Below, piece after piece: positions 20,601 to 31,620 of a DNA stretch of 64,000 bases (its first letter is position 1; the number at the start of each line of letters is the position of its first letter). The position numbers and the translations under genes are program-made. A model generated the notes under the pieces. That model did not search any database, was not told the DNA's origin, and saw only the letters and a program-made list of their open reading frames with translations. The stretch covers positions 7,259,944-7,323,943 of the forward strand of contig NC_061063.1 of assembly GCF_021917145.1 (NCBI RefSeq). The letters run 5' to 3'. The DNA is from Hypomesus transpacificus. Taxonomy: Eukaryota; Chordata; Actinopteri; Osmeriformes; Osmeridae.

Positions 20601-23600
20601 GTTCAAATGTATAGATGTTACTGGATACGGTATGTGGATGGGGGTTTGGTTTCCATTACTATTCACAACGCAAAGCTATGCTGCCCCACAGATGTCTGTT
20701 CTGAGTAGATAACAAGAAGCTCCACCTCTGACTAAAATTAGTGTATTTTTATCCCCCATCAGTGACTGTTTTTGTCTCTGGCTCACACAACAATTACAAA
20801 GCAATAATTTTCAGTATTTAAAAAAAGAACAAACTAATATACACCTGCTGCCCTACTCCCAGATTCAGATCTGCACACCACATTTATTATACTCCTTCTT
20901 CTCACTGTACCATAATCAGGACAGCATTATGTTCCCTTCGTCAAGCTCAATCATCTTTGATCAGTTTGCATTATTTCTCTGTTCCCAGTTTGAAGACGAA
21001 CCACTGTTTATTAAAGCCACCTTCTTTCTCTAGTTGCTGTTGAATATACCAGCTGTGCCAGCCATTTTACATTTCATCCAGAATACATGATTAGCTTTTT
21101 GTGATCTTATTAACCTATGGCTCCTTCTCCGTGTGGGGGCTTTTGTTCTCCTGGACGTTGACAGGGAAGATAAGGCTGTGAGTCCTGAGCACCTGTCTGG
21201 TTGTAAAGACTGGCTGTGGCAGAAACAGCCCAATAGGCCATGTGTCTCTTCACCTGGCAACCACAACATAGGTGGATCCATTCATTGTGACAACTGGAAT
21301 CCCTTCAGGGAGGCGATGTGTGTTATGATGATGATGTAGGATTAAAAAAAAATGTGTGAGTTTCAGACAGACAGAATACCATTTTAACATAGGTGCAATT
21401 TTGTCTGACAGAAGTGCCCTGAGCTCATCTCTTAAAACCATGACAGGAATTGGAAACCCATCTGATAATGGTACAGCTCTGGAAGTAAATAGACTGAGGA
21501 GGAAATGTTCCAAAGTAGCCAAGAGGGTGGAAGAACTACTTCAGCAATTTTGTACAGTACATTACTCCTAGTCTACACTCTTTTTAAATATGCCTTTTTC
21601 CACACAGTGCTTCCTGAAACAGCATGCACTAAAAAAAATCAATTGAAGGCAAATAAGTAGTTTCCCATTCCACACATTGTTTTATGCATTTAGTGAACAA
21701 CTGTGCTGCTTAAAAGAATCACACACACACAACATTCCATGGCGTGACAACAACAACATAGCATTATTCTGCCATTATAAATCCCAGCAGATGGAACAGA
21801 TAATATGAAATACTCACCCCATATCGTTCATTGGTCCAGGAGGAAACAGGGATATGAAAAAGAGAAAAAGAAAACTAGTGTCAGCGAAAACACAGGATTA
21901 CAAACATCGTAGCATGATAGCAACGTGGTGGTGTTACTTACCATCTAACAAAGGCAGATTTTCATTCAATTTGTTTGACCCTCCTTAATGTTCTAGAACA
22001 TTAACATTGGATAATAACCTTTTAGCATGCTGCAGCTTTAGTTTATGTTTAACGTTATCTATGATTGCCTTCCTTTCTGTAATTCTGTGAAATATTTGAT
22101 TATATCTCAATTCAATTGTACTGTGGTTATTTTATAGTCTGATTTCAGAGTAAAGGCTATGTGAGTTAATTTCAGACGGTGTAGGCGGCGAAGGATTACA
22201 GGGAAACAGGAAGATACATCCTCTTAATGAGATAGCCCAAGAACAAAAAGAGATGAAGTCCCATCTCATTAGAGGAGTTAACTTTAACCTGATTAATCAG
22301 GGTTGCAGAAAAATAGAAAGCCACTCTATAAATACTTTGACTTGGTCTTATCGCACACTGGCAGTGTGTTCAATATTTAATGTTCACTGGAATGGAATCT
22401 AATTCCTATTACGTTCAAGACAGGCTCATGTTTCATCATGTCAGTGGCAAATATTCTGACTGTCTCCAGCTCAGCACTCCCAGTCTCCAATGTTTTGCAA
22501 AGCTCCATCTCCTGGTGTTAATGGATAAAGTGACATGATGTCGGCCCTTATGCCAGCCCTGCCGCCCCAATGAGAGCGTGAGCGTTGGAGCATTAATTGT
22601 CTATACATGGCCTATAACATTGGAGAGGGAGTTTCTCGGAAGCATTTTCCGATGAGGATTTGGACAGAATAAAAACATTTAACATGTAGAAGGTCTAAAT
22701 AGTTATTTATCCATTCATTACATTAGCATGGGTTGGTGAAGATTGTGAGAGGGCTGAAATGTCTATAAACTAGGGGAGTTGCTGTGTAAACAGAGAAGTG
22801 TGATGATGTAAAGGTCCTCTGACTCAAAACACTCACAAAGGGCAGAGAGTTTAGGTGGCGCTTAGTCCACACATACCCATGTGTTTAGAAAGCTTTAAAC
22901 TATCGGTTTTTAGCTGCAGTGACCACAACACTCAAGGGGTTGAGACCACACATATCAATGTTTTTAGATAATCCATAAGGTCTGCCTAGGCAATACATAT
23001 GTACTTTCAGGTGTGAGATAATATATAGGATTGTAAAAGAGTGTGGATGGTGAACTATTATGGATGGTGAACTTATGGTTGTTATACACCTCACCTGTTA
23101 TGTGAGATTAAATTATATAATATTCAAAGCTAATACATGTATTACAACCCCACCTCTCAGGAGATGCGCAAAAGCAGCGGCCAAAATATGAGACACTGAC
23201 CTAGGTGTGAATGAGTGTCGTAATTTTTCGATGCTTCCAACCCGCAGAGTAATGCCTCATCAATAGATCATCCCCAATGTTAATGTGTTCAGTGTGTGTC
23301 AGTGGTGTTTAAGGGAGGCGGGGGTGCTTGCGTTCGCAGAAACTGGTACCTTCTGGTAAACTCAGCAGCGTCCTGTATCTATGCACATCCCTTTGCGCGC
23401 GGTTTGCGGATACGAGGTCGACAACTAGTGGCGCGTGTCATACGTAAAGATTAGCATATTCAATGAACAAATGGAACAATTGTTGAAATGTTACGTTTTT
23501 GGTTAGTAATATGTAGCACACAAATCTGTGAAATTGCAACTGTCACTCAAAGTAAAAAATGTAGCATGACGGTCGATGTGAAGTGCGCGCTTTCATCTTG

Positions 23601-26040
23601 CCGGTTACGATAATCCATTTCAAAGGCTAATCCACTTTAAATCTTATTCACTCCCATTTTATTTAGTTCCACGCGCTGGCCCACATGACAGGTTACACCT
23701 ACAGTTGCTGACGACAGTACAACAAACTATGACATGTAGCTAAAGATTGTCATGGCTATTTACATCGCTGACAGACTGCAAAGACTGTACATTATTTTGT
23801 AGGTAGATAATAGATAATAGAATGAATACACTGCGCCACTGCTTCAAAATAAATACTAACATTTAAAAGGCAACCATCACCCTAGGCGTGATGGAGAAAC
23901 AGTCTAAACATGATTTCTGGTGGAGCCTACGTGCAGCTGACAGTTAGAGCTTCTTTAGGTTTACCTGAGAGGATGACAGCGCGTTGTTGTCTTCAGTTCT
24001 TGCTCATCAGAGGGCTGTGCAAAATACCCTTACGTGTCATAGGGGCTTCTCATACATATGTCCCGTCTCGCACACAACCTTCCTCCGTCAAAAAACGTCA
24101 CTGTGTGGTGAGAAAAAATGGGGATTCGCTCAGCCTACAGTTGCGTGCGCGACTTCCATTTACCCGCCTCTGGATGAAGACGATTGGACCGAAGCGCGTG
24201 ATCTCAGGTAGTGCACTATAGTTTTCTCTACTGTGTCATTAATCACATTTAGATCAGGTTGACCGTTTTTATTTATTAACTTTACCCCAGATGACATGGA
24301 CATAAATCCGTTTATTGTGGAGGGTGTCGGGGGATGGACTACGGAGCATTGACAAACGCAATTGAACATGTTTATGTGATTGAAGCTCTCTTTCAACTTA
24401 AAGATTGCACTTTAATGGAGGTTAATTCGTCTTTTGTTGCCAATATTATGCTATGATAATATAAACCTGTCATCTTTGCACATGCAACCATTCAATTATT
24501 CTGGTATATTTTCTTGTGGCTTCCCACTCCCCAGAGTTGAACCAATACTTTGGTAAAAGGTCAATAGTCACTTTCCTATGAGCAGTTTAATCATAGGAAA
24601 GTACTGCCTAACTGACTGCCCAAATGTCAGGCGGTGGCTTTGGTCCTCTGTCTATGCTAATCTGTCACACACAACCATATAAAGTTTGTCCTTTGACCTA
24701 CTGGAGTCTCAACATTTTAGGGGAGTAATGTTACATATCAGCCTTCATGGTACATTCTCTCTCCAGTTCCTGCAAAAGATCTTCTGTGATGATGCATGAG
24801 GATTGGCTGCTATAATTGTCCAAATGAAACATTAGTTCTCACAGAAAACACTCCACATTCACCTCTCACAGATAAGGTCAGTGACTGCTTTTGTGTTGTT
24901 CGTTCCCCGTCATCATCGCTAATGTGCCACTTACTTCACACAACAGTATGAACTATATGAAAACAGACAAAAATGGCAATCAGAAAAGCACAGCTTATAA
25001 CTACAGAAATATGAATGTTTTATTACTGTGTTTGTAACAGTTTTGAATGTGTTTTCCAGATGGAAAACCTAAAGTCCAGGTGCATAGAAGTAGAGCACAG
25101 TGTGTTTCTGTGTGTGTGTATGTGCCTGTGTGAGACCATTTGTGAGAGCGTGTGCGCATGCAAGTGAGTGTTTACGGCTATTCTTCTCTATGTAGACGTA
25201 GAAAAGTTTTGTCTCATGCAAAGACATTTCCTTTCACCCATGCAGCTCCTCTTGGGGATCTCGTCATCTGAAAATGCTGCATTGCACTGTGAAGTACGTC
25301 ACAGAAACACAAGCACGTCTACTCATACTGTACACACAGGCTTGCATGCAGATGGACCATGCAGAAAAGGAGACGCAGTAAATATATGATATCCGAGGGC
25401 CAGCCTTCATGCTGGTGTTTATCTGCTGGCTGAGATAGGGTCTTGAGCTGCAGAGATACACCCACTCTGCAGATTAGCTCCCCAGAACTGGCTGTCTGCC
25501 TGCCTGCAAGCCTCAGCTACTGATAATGGGGAACTGCAGTGTTGGTGTGCCTCTCATACACAGACGTGCCAGCTTAGCAGCTTATCAAGTCCTTTTTCAT
25601 GTGCTATGTAATGATTAAACCACTACGCTTTATGGAAGGTTTACTTCCTGTCTTGACACAGCACAAGGTATGTCCAATCCTCTATTAAAGTATTCCATTC
25701 GAAACAGATACTGTATATTTTGGATTATTATACAGCTTTGAATAAAAAAGAATTGCTGTGTCATTTTGAAACTTAGCAATATATGTTCTAAAGCGCTTTT
25801 AAGTTTCTTTTATTCATTTTTCTTAATTCTGCTTGTTTTCTCTCGTCTTCACTGAGGCTTTAGGTTGGTTATCTGTTTGATCTGTGGGCAACTAAACTCT
25901 GGGACATTTTATGGAAAGCCTGTGAAAAGAATATTTGATCTGATTTGTGCATGAAGATATAAGATTAATAAAGATACAAAATATTTGAGATAGACTGCTG
26001 ATAGCTACTGTTATGATTCACTTATTTATAGACAAGGTGC
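17611..26040. other. Intergenic block, no supported gene
   Basis: Mostly AT-rich single-copy-looking sequence with short CA runs and one decayed SINE tail. A locally CpG-rich part lies at 23.3-24.2 kb and ends in a possible donor (CTCAG/GTAGTG at 24209) on the plus strand. Open frames are short and show no family resemblance. Confidence 0.55.
20512..20565 (-). mobile_element. Decayed SINE tail fragment
   Basis: ATTTGACAGAAGTTTTTATCC on the plus strand resembles the tail of the intact SINEs (ATTTAGCAGACGCTCTTATCC) with several changes. No head is recognisable. Confidence 0.4.
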
Positions 26041-26067
26041 ACTAATGTATAAAAAATATAGAACTTC

Positions 26068-26073
26068 TTTATT
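26068..26073 (-). terminator. Poly(A) signal AATAAA, candidate for the CCN2-type gene
   Basis: TTTATT on the plus strand is AATAAA on the gene strand. It lies about 1.1 kb beyond the stop codon, a 3' UTR length similar to mammalian CCN2. It is the best-placed hexamer; cleavage data are lacking. Confidence 0.45.
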
Positions 26074-26719
26074 GGAAATAGATGAAAGTGCAACAAATAG
26101 GAACTCACTTGTATCTTAGCCAGGTGGCTACAGTGAAAAACAGTATGATACAGTACAAAAACAACTACAACATTGTGTTAAACAACAGTTACATAAATTA
26201 TAGTACAAAACTGTACACAGTCTTACAGTATTTACACATGGTGTATTCGTCAAATGCCGAATTTCTATTTTTCCTACCTTTTCTCTTTAAATAAACAATA
26301 AAAAACATTATTAACAATAATTATTCAGCCGAGCCACACTGTGTGTGTTAGTACTGTAGGTATATTGACCTAACTGCGAGGGTGTGATTAGGGGTGGAGA
26401 AAACAAGTTAAAGAGAGACCCATGCACATTAGGACCCCTTGAATTAGATAGATTATGTCAGTGGTCACCTTTTGACCTTCAACAAATAAGGAGACTCAAT
26501 GATTAATGATAGGTGGGTCCAAATATCTAAATACTAAAGGATAAACATGGAAAACAATTTATGTCAGGTGTACACAGTAATACACATTACCTCAATAATG
26601 TAAATCCATATACATATTCTAAGAATTACTGTATCATAAACTGACACTGATACTAAACAGATTTGCAACACTAAATGTCTTATTTTCAGAACATTTCATG
26701 TCAAAATGTGACATTTGTG

Positions 26720-26740
26720 CCCCCCCCCCCCCCCCCCCCT
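26720..26740 (+). repeat. Poly(C) tract in the presumed 3' UTR of the CCN2-type gene
   Basis: Nineteen or more consecutive C followed by TCC. If the 3' UTR extends to 26.07 kb, the mRNA carries a G run here. Confidence 0.9.
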
Positions 26741-27168
26741 CCTGCCTCCCAGTCTACAGCTGTACAACCATATCGTCATCCAATGGCACTAAAGCAGTGC
26801 GTGAGATATTCTGTATCCTATTAGATCTGGTAAGTGTCTCTACACAGAGTCCTTCAGTGCGTCAAGTCAGCCATACAGCATATCCGTGTGTGCATACATA
26901 CGGGCAGACCATTCAAAGAACCAAATTACTTTAGAGCTGCGCGTTAAACTAAAAATCTAAAGAACAAAAGGAAAAACAAAAGGTATCATTCTCAAGCTCT
27001 ACTACTTCATATCCGAAAATTAAACACATTCTTCTTTTCAGTCTCACAACTAGGTTGACGTGCATGTGGATATCAGGGAGAGATGAGGGATCCAGAACTC
27101 CAACAAGCTGCCTGTGAACGGATTAGTGAAGGGAGAGAAACTGTGTGTGTGTTGACAGGCCCTGTCCT

Positions 27169-28101
27169 TCACATGTCATTGTCATAGTCCCCTATCATTC
27201 GGCGTGTGTGTGAAGCCAGAAAAATATCATTGTCGCGTGGGCAGTCGTGATGACAGGAGCAGGTCTTGATGAACATCATCTTCCGTCGGAAGGAGTCCCC
27301 CTCTGGGCAGCGAAACTCCACCTCCGCAGTGACGGTGGTGTGGGGAGTGCAACATCGTCCGTCCGTACATGCCCCACAGAACTTGGGCTTGTACACTCTG
27401 GTGCTGCTACAACCGGACAGCTCGAAGCGCATGCCAAGGTGGGTCTTAGGTGTCCGAACACACTTCTTCCCTTTCTGTGGACACACAAAAAAAGTAATCA
27501 GATTACCAAGAGGATAACTGCTATGGACAGTATTTCAAAACGCCGCGAATGGCATGTTAATGCCGAAACATAATGGTCCTGTCGTGAAATATAGATCTGT
27601 TGTTGATGGTTGGTATCTTCTTACCTTGATGTCCTTTTCCTGCTCCACATGGCAGGGTCGGATCATGCAGATACGGCTCTGCTTTTCTAGCTGACACTGC
27701 TCGTTGTCATTGGTTACTCTGGATGACACGCCCATGCCACAAGTGGCTGAGCATTCACTCCACTCAGTGGTTTGAACAATGCAGTTTTCCCTGGGGCTCT
27801 CCGGCACCGGCCCATGGGCTGACACCTCCCTGTAGACTGATAGAGGGGAAGAGGAGACCAAGGGGTGAATCTCAGGTCCTGATAGTGGAGGAGAGACAGG
27901 GGTTCAGTGGTGAAAAATAGGAGTGATGGAGGGAGGGATGGAGAGATAAGGGAGGGAGTTAGAGATTTGGTGGAGAGAAGGCATAGAGAAGACTATAAAA
28001 TTAGGAATATTTGTCAGGAAGGAAATGATTAGATTTAGTTTTGAGAGAGATAGATAGAGATAGTAAAAGACAGGGAAAGACAGAGAGAGGGAGATAAAGA
28101 G

Positions 28102-28147
<46 letters not shown>

Positions 28148-29634
28148 GGCTCACCAGCCATGGCTGATTGGAAGTGGTGGTTCTGGGGGGTCTGGTCACA
28201 CACCCATTCCTCGCAGCACTTGCCAGGGATCTGGATGCGACGAGGGTACGGGCAGTCAGGAGAGGGCAGGCGCACGTCACTGGCACAGGTTGGCACACAG
28301 CCAATCTCGCCGTTCATGCAGACGCAGTGGTGCTTGCAGCTGGGCTGGAAGGTTTCTCCACTGCGATAGATCACCCCTCCCAGGTCACATGTCTGGCCTT
28401 CCTGGGCTTAGTTCCAAAGTGTTTTGTCAAATTCAGTCTTAATCCTTCAATGTTCAGCATGTGTACAATGTGTGGAGATATGTTCATTTCTCATTTCAAG
28501 AGAAATTGTGGAGAATTAGAATTGGGAAATTACAACATGTCATGTTCCCACAAACTAAACAGCTTGTTAACTAACTCACCCATGCAGATTCCAGTATCTG
28601 TATCACTCAGCACAGAGTAGTCACAGTAGAGCTCCTTGTGGTGGTCGCAGGGCTCCAGGAGGGAGCAGGGTTCGTCCGCCTGCCTGGCACACACCTTACA
28701 ACAGCCACAACCATCCAGAACCAGGCTGGTGCCAAACGGGCATGGAGGGGGGTCCAAGGGGCAGTCACAGGGCTGGAAGCAGTCCTGTGCCATTGTCTGT
28801 AGACATGAAACAAACGAGGGAATTATTGCATGTAGATTCCATGTTCCAAGTTGGATTTTTCGCCACTAGTAATAGCTCTTTACTGCCACAAGACGGAGAC
28901 ACTGCACTGGATTTCAGGGAATGAACCCACGTGGATTTACGAGATAATTATTCATATGGTGAGGTAAGAAATACTGTACACTTCTCAGCATCAAGATATT
29001 GGATATGAAAACACTGAATGATTAAATATCTTTCAGACCTTTGTTAGTCCTGATTAAATTCATATATTCCTTTTCATACATGTATCTTCACATGTATTTA
29101 AATACATTTTAATTAAATCTTAACATGAAGATGGGTAACGTGGGAGTCACATTAGTTTAACTGGTATCATAACCAATGTAAACTAATTATGACATGCGAG
29201 GACTCCTTACTCAAAGCAGATATTTAGGGATACCCTGCTTCTACTACTGTTCTATCACGAGGTGCTGTGGCTGTACTCTACCCTGCTTCTACTACTGTTC
29301 TATCACGAGGTGCTGTGGCTGTACTCACAAGACCACACCTCCTTTGGAATGTTTTTAAGATCAGAATAGTGCACACTGCGTTCCCTATTCCTAACATGGG
29401 CTACAACAGCCAAAAGAGTCCATCTGCAAAATAAGGATTTCCGTGACAACAAGACATTAGAACAAAATAAAATCTTATTTTTGTGCAAACCAAGTTAAAA
29501 TAATTAAATTACATTGATATTACATCATTGTTATTGTAATACAAATTGTTGATACTAAAAAACGGATCTAAAAGACTTACCGTGGAAACTATTAGCAGAA
29601 GAAGACCAATTCTAGCAGTTATTTCCCCAGACAT
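27169..29634 (-). CDS. ccn2: CCN family matricellular protein, CCN2/CTGF type
   Basis: Secreted regulator that binds growth factors, integrins and matrix. Five exons, one per domain: 29634-29581 (signal peptide, MSGEITARIGLLLLIVST), 28796-28580 (IGFBP, with GCGCCKVCA), 28406-28155 (VWC), 27836-27625 (TSP1, WSECSATCG) and 27474-27169 (C-terminal cystine knot, stop at 27171). The joined product is 346 residues; human CCN2 has 349. I count 12, 10, 6 and 10 cysteines in the four domains, the full family set of 38. RFELSGCSSTRVYKPKFCG and CPRDNDIF point to CCN2 rather than CCN1, 3, 4, 5 or 6. The VWC acceptor (AACTAAG) is weak and was chosen by phase. Context suggests an ohnolog, perhaps what is called ctgfb/ccn2b in fish. 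Confidence 0.93.
28104..28141 (+). repeat. (GA)n microsatellite in ccn2 intron 3
   Basis: Pure GA run of about 36 bases starting some 14 bases beyond the donor of the VWC exon, followed by looser purine-rich DNA to about 27.9 kb. Confidence 0.93.
29231..29326 (+). repeat. Exact 48-bp tandem duplication in ccn2 intron 1
   Basis: Two adjacent copies of a 48-base segment beginning TACCCTGCTTCTACTACTGT. The second starts at 29279. I see no differences between them, so the duplication is recent or recently homogenised. Confidence 0.93.
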
Positions 29635-29739
29635 GATGCTGAAATTCAACAGCGTGCGCACTCCACACCTTCGTTTTTGTTCAGTCAGCGAGACTGCAGT
29701 TCCCTTTTCCTGCGGTTAGCGTCGTTCAGTTTATGCACA

Positions 29740-30070
29740 GCTGCAGCTCGAGGGCTAGACTGAGGCATGGAGGGAAGACCTCTGGTTTAAATACTCCGCG
29801 AGTGGGGTGTAGCCGAGGACGCATGGCTATGCCACGCGACTCTCAAGGGTGAAAATATTCAAATTCCAGATGGCTTTCCTAATTCCACAGAGTCAGAGGC
29901 GAGCTGTTTCTACAGACATTCCCCTTAATCAAGCCACTGTGTCAAATTTCTCATTTAGAAACAAGTTCTAAATGGGGTATTTGGTGGGGTATTTGCATGC
30001 CCTGAACAGCATGAACTGACAACACCGTCTAAGAACTTTGGACTATGTGTGGCTCTACAGAATGAGTCAG
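29740..30070 (-). promoter_or_regulatory. ccn2: Probable ccn2 promoter region
   Basis: A TATA-like GTATTTAAACC lies on the gene strand at 29794-29784, about 150 bases before the ATG. Upstream are ACATTCC at 29916-29922, a TEAD/MCAT-type core, and TGAGTCA at about 30062-30068, an AP-1 site. Mammalian CCN2 is a classic YAP/TEAD target. Each motif alone is short enough to occur by chance. Confidence 0.45.
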
Positions 30071-30437
30071 GGCATCCTTTTTCCCAAATAAACCATAAAG
30101 ACTTCTGTTTAGTTTATGGGTTAAGTTCACGACGAACTCAACTGTTATGAAACTAAGTACACAATGTCATTTTTTCTCATGATACAAACATCACACAATG
30201 TACCCAGACGCTTTTTAATCATACTGTTGTCTCCAGGTGATTACAGGTGCCGAGTACAGACACAACAGGGAACAACTGTCGGGATCATAATGGTACCTTA
30301 GGGGGTAGGACTGTCTGCAGATGTTGAATATTGGCTGCAACTATAATGATGTTTCTTTTTTTCTCACACTCTTATGTACTTCCACACACAAGACACTAGG
30401 ACTAGATACTGTTTTAACATGCTCCATAGTAATAATG

Positions 30438-30500
30438 TTTTCATTTAGCTGACACTTTAATCCAAAGTGACCTAGGCCTACAGGGATATTTGAGGGATAC
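30438..30500 (-). mobile_element. Decayed SINE tail fragment
   Basis: TTTCATTTAGCTGACACTTT followed by AATCCAAAGTGAC and ACAGGGA matches the order of elements in the intact SINE tails with point changes. Confidence 0.45.
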
Positions 30501-31499
30501 CAAAACCCTCAATTAAAGTATGCCATTTGTATCCTCAGGATACACACTTCATGTAGTATCTGTATGATGGACAGACCTGGAACATCAGCAAAAGAATGCA
30601 GCCCCTTCAGAAAAATTATGCAACAGCTAGACTTTTGCTAAGAAAGTGAGAAATGCTAGTCAAGCATGTGTTACAAATGCTAATCAAGACAAAGCTTGGG
30701 GTAAAGATAGAGTGGTAATCTTTCATGATCAAAGCTGAGTATTAATACAATCCACTTCAGAAATGGGGTGGGAGAACTGTGGGATCTGTTACGTCAAAAC
30801 AGGATAATTGAAAGGCAAGAACAGCCTGTACACTCTTCACTGTCAGGTGTTAAATAGAAAACACACATGGGGAAAATGTCAATGTTATTTCTGTTCTTTT
30901 TTTTCTCCAGCTCTTGCCTCGCTAGCAGCTATTTCCTGGGGAATACCAGTGCCATGAAGTTTCTGTGTGTCTACCTACAAAGTCAAGACGTTCTGTTTTC
31001 CCAAACGCCAAAGAGAGCACAATCATACAAGGGTTCATATTTGGCAAGATAATTAACAAGTTGCTGATAATGATCCAGCTCTTCCACCCCTGTCTCTGTC
31101 TCTCTCTTCGTGTTTTTGTATTCCTTTTATGTTTTCTTGCAGTTCTCTCTTGGTTGGGACTTAGAAGTGTCATGGTTGGGACCTACAAGTGTCAGAATGT
31201 GACAGCGGGCAGAGTGCCGCCTGCTCCTCAGAGTTGGCTGGAGGAAATCGTGCCTTGGCAACGTTAGGACTGGGCTTACAGTTGAAACATGTACATAAGT
31301 TCAAAACACAACCGTAACTAAGGAGTGCCGTAAATTCTCAAAACTGTGAAAGTGTGGAGAGCATTAAGGCGCCTAATTCAGTTCACTTCTAAATAAAGTG
31401 GACTGATGCCATGCGGAGGCAAACAAGCACAATTGTTGGGTCAATGTTGCTGTATTCAGTAAATACTGTGTGATGTAATATTATTGTGCCATGTTCCAA

Positions 31500-31620
31500 G
31501 ATTAGCACATTAGTTGAGCGGACACTTATCCAAGTGGCGTAAAGTACAGGGGAGATTTGTATCTGTGACTTCTTTATCTGCACTCAAATGCCGTACCACT
31601 CTGCTTGACTGGACTATCAC
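31500..31620 (-). mobile_element. Decayed SINE fragment
   Basis: GAGCGGACACTTATCCAAGT and then GTACAGGG recall the SINE tail. The following CTGCACTCAAATGCCGTACC may be the remains of the head. Weak match. Confidence 0.35.

Noticed and set aside
27904-28374. 156-codon frame extending the VWC exon of the CCN gene
   Set aside because: Only the part above 28155 is exon. The rest is readthrough into the (GA)n intron.
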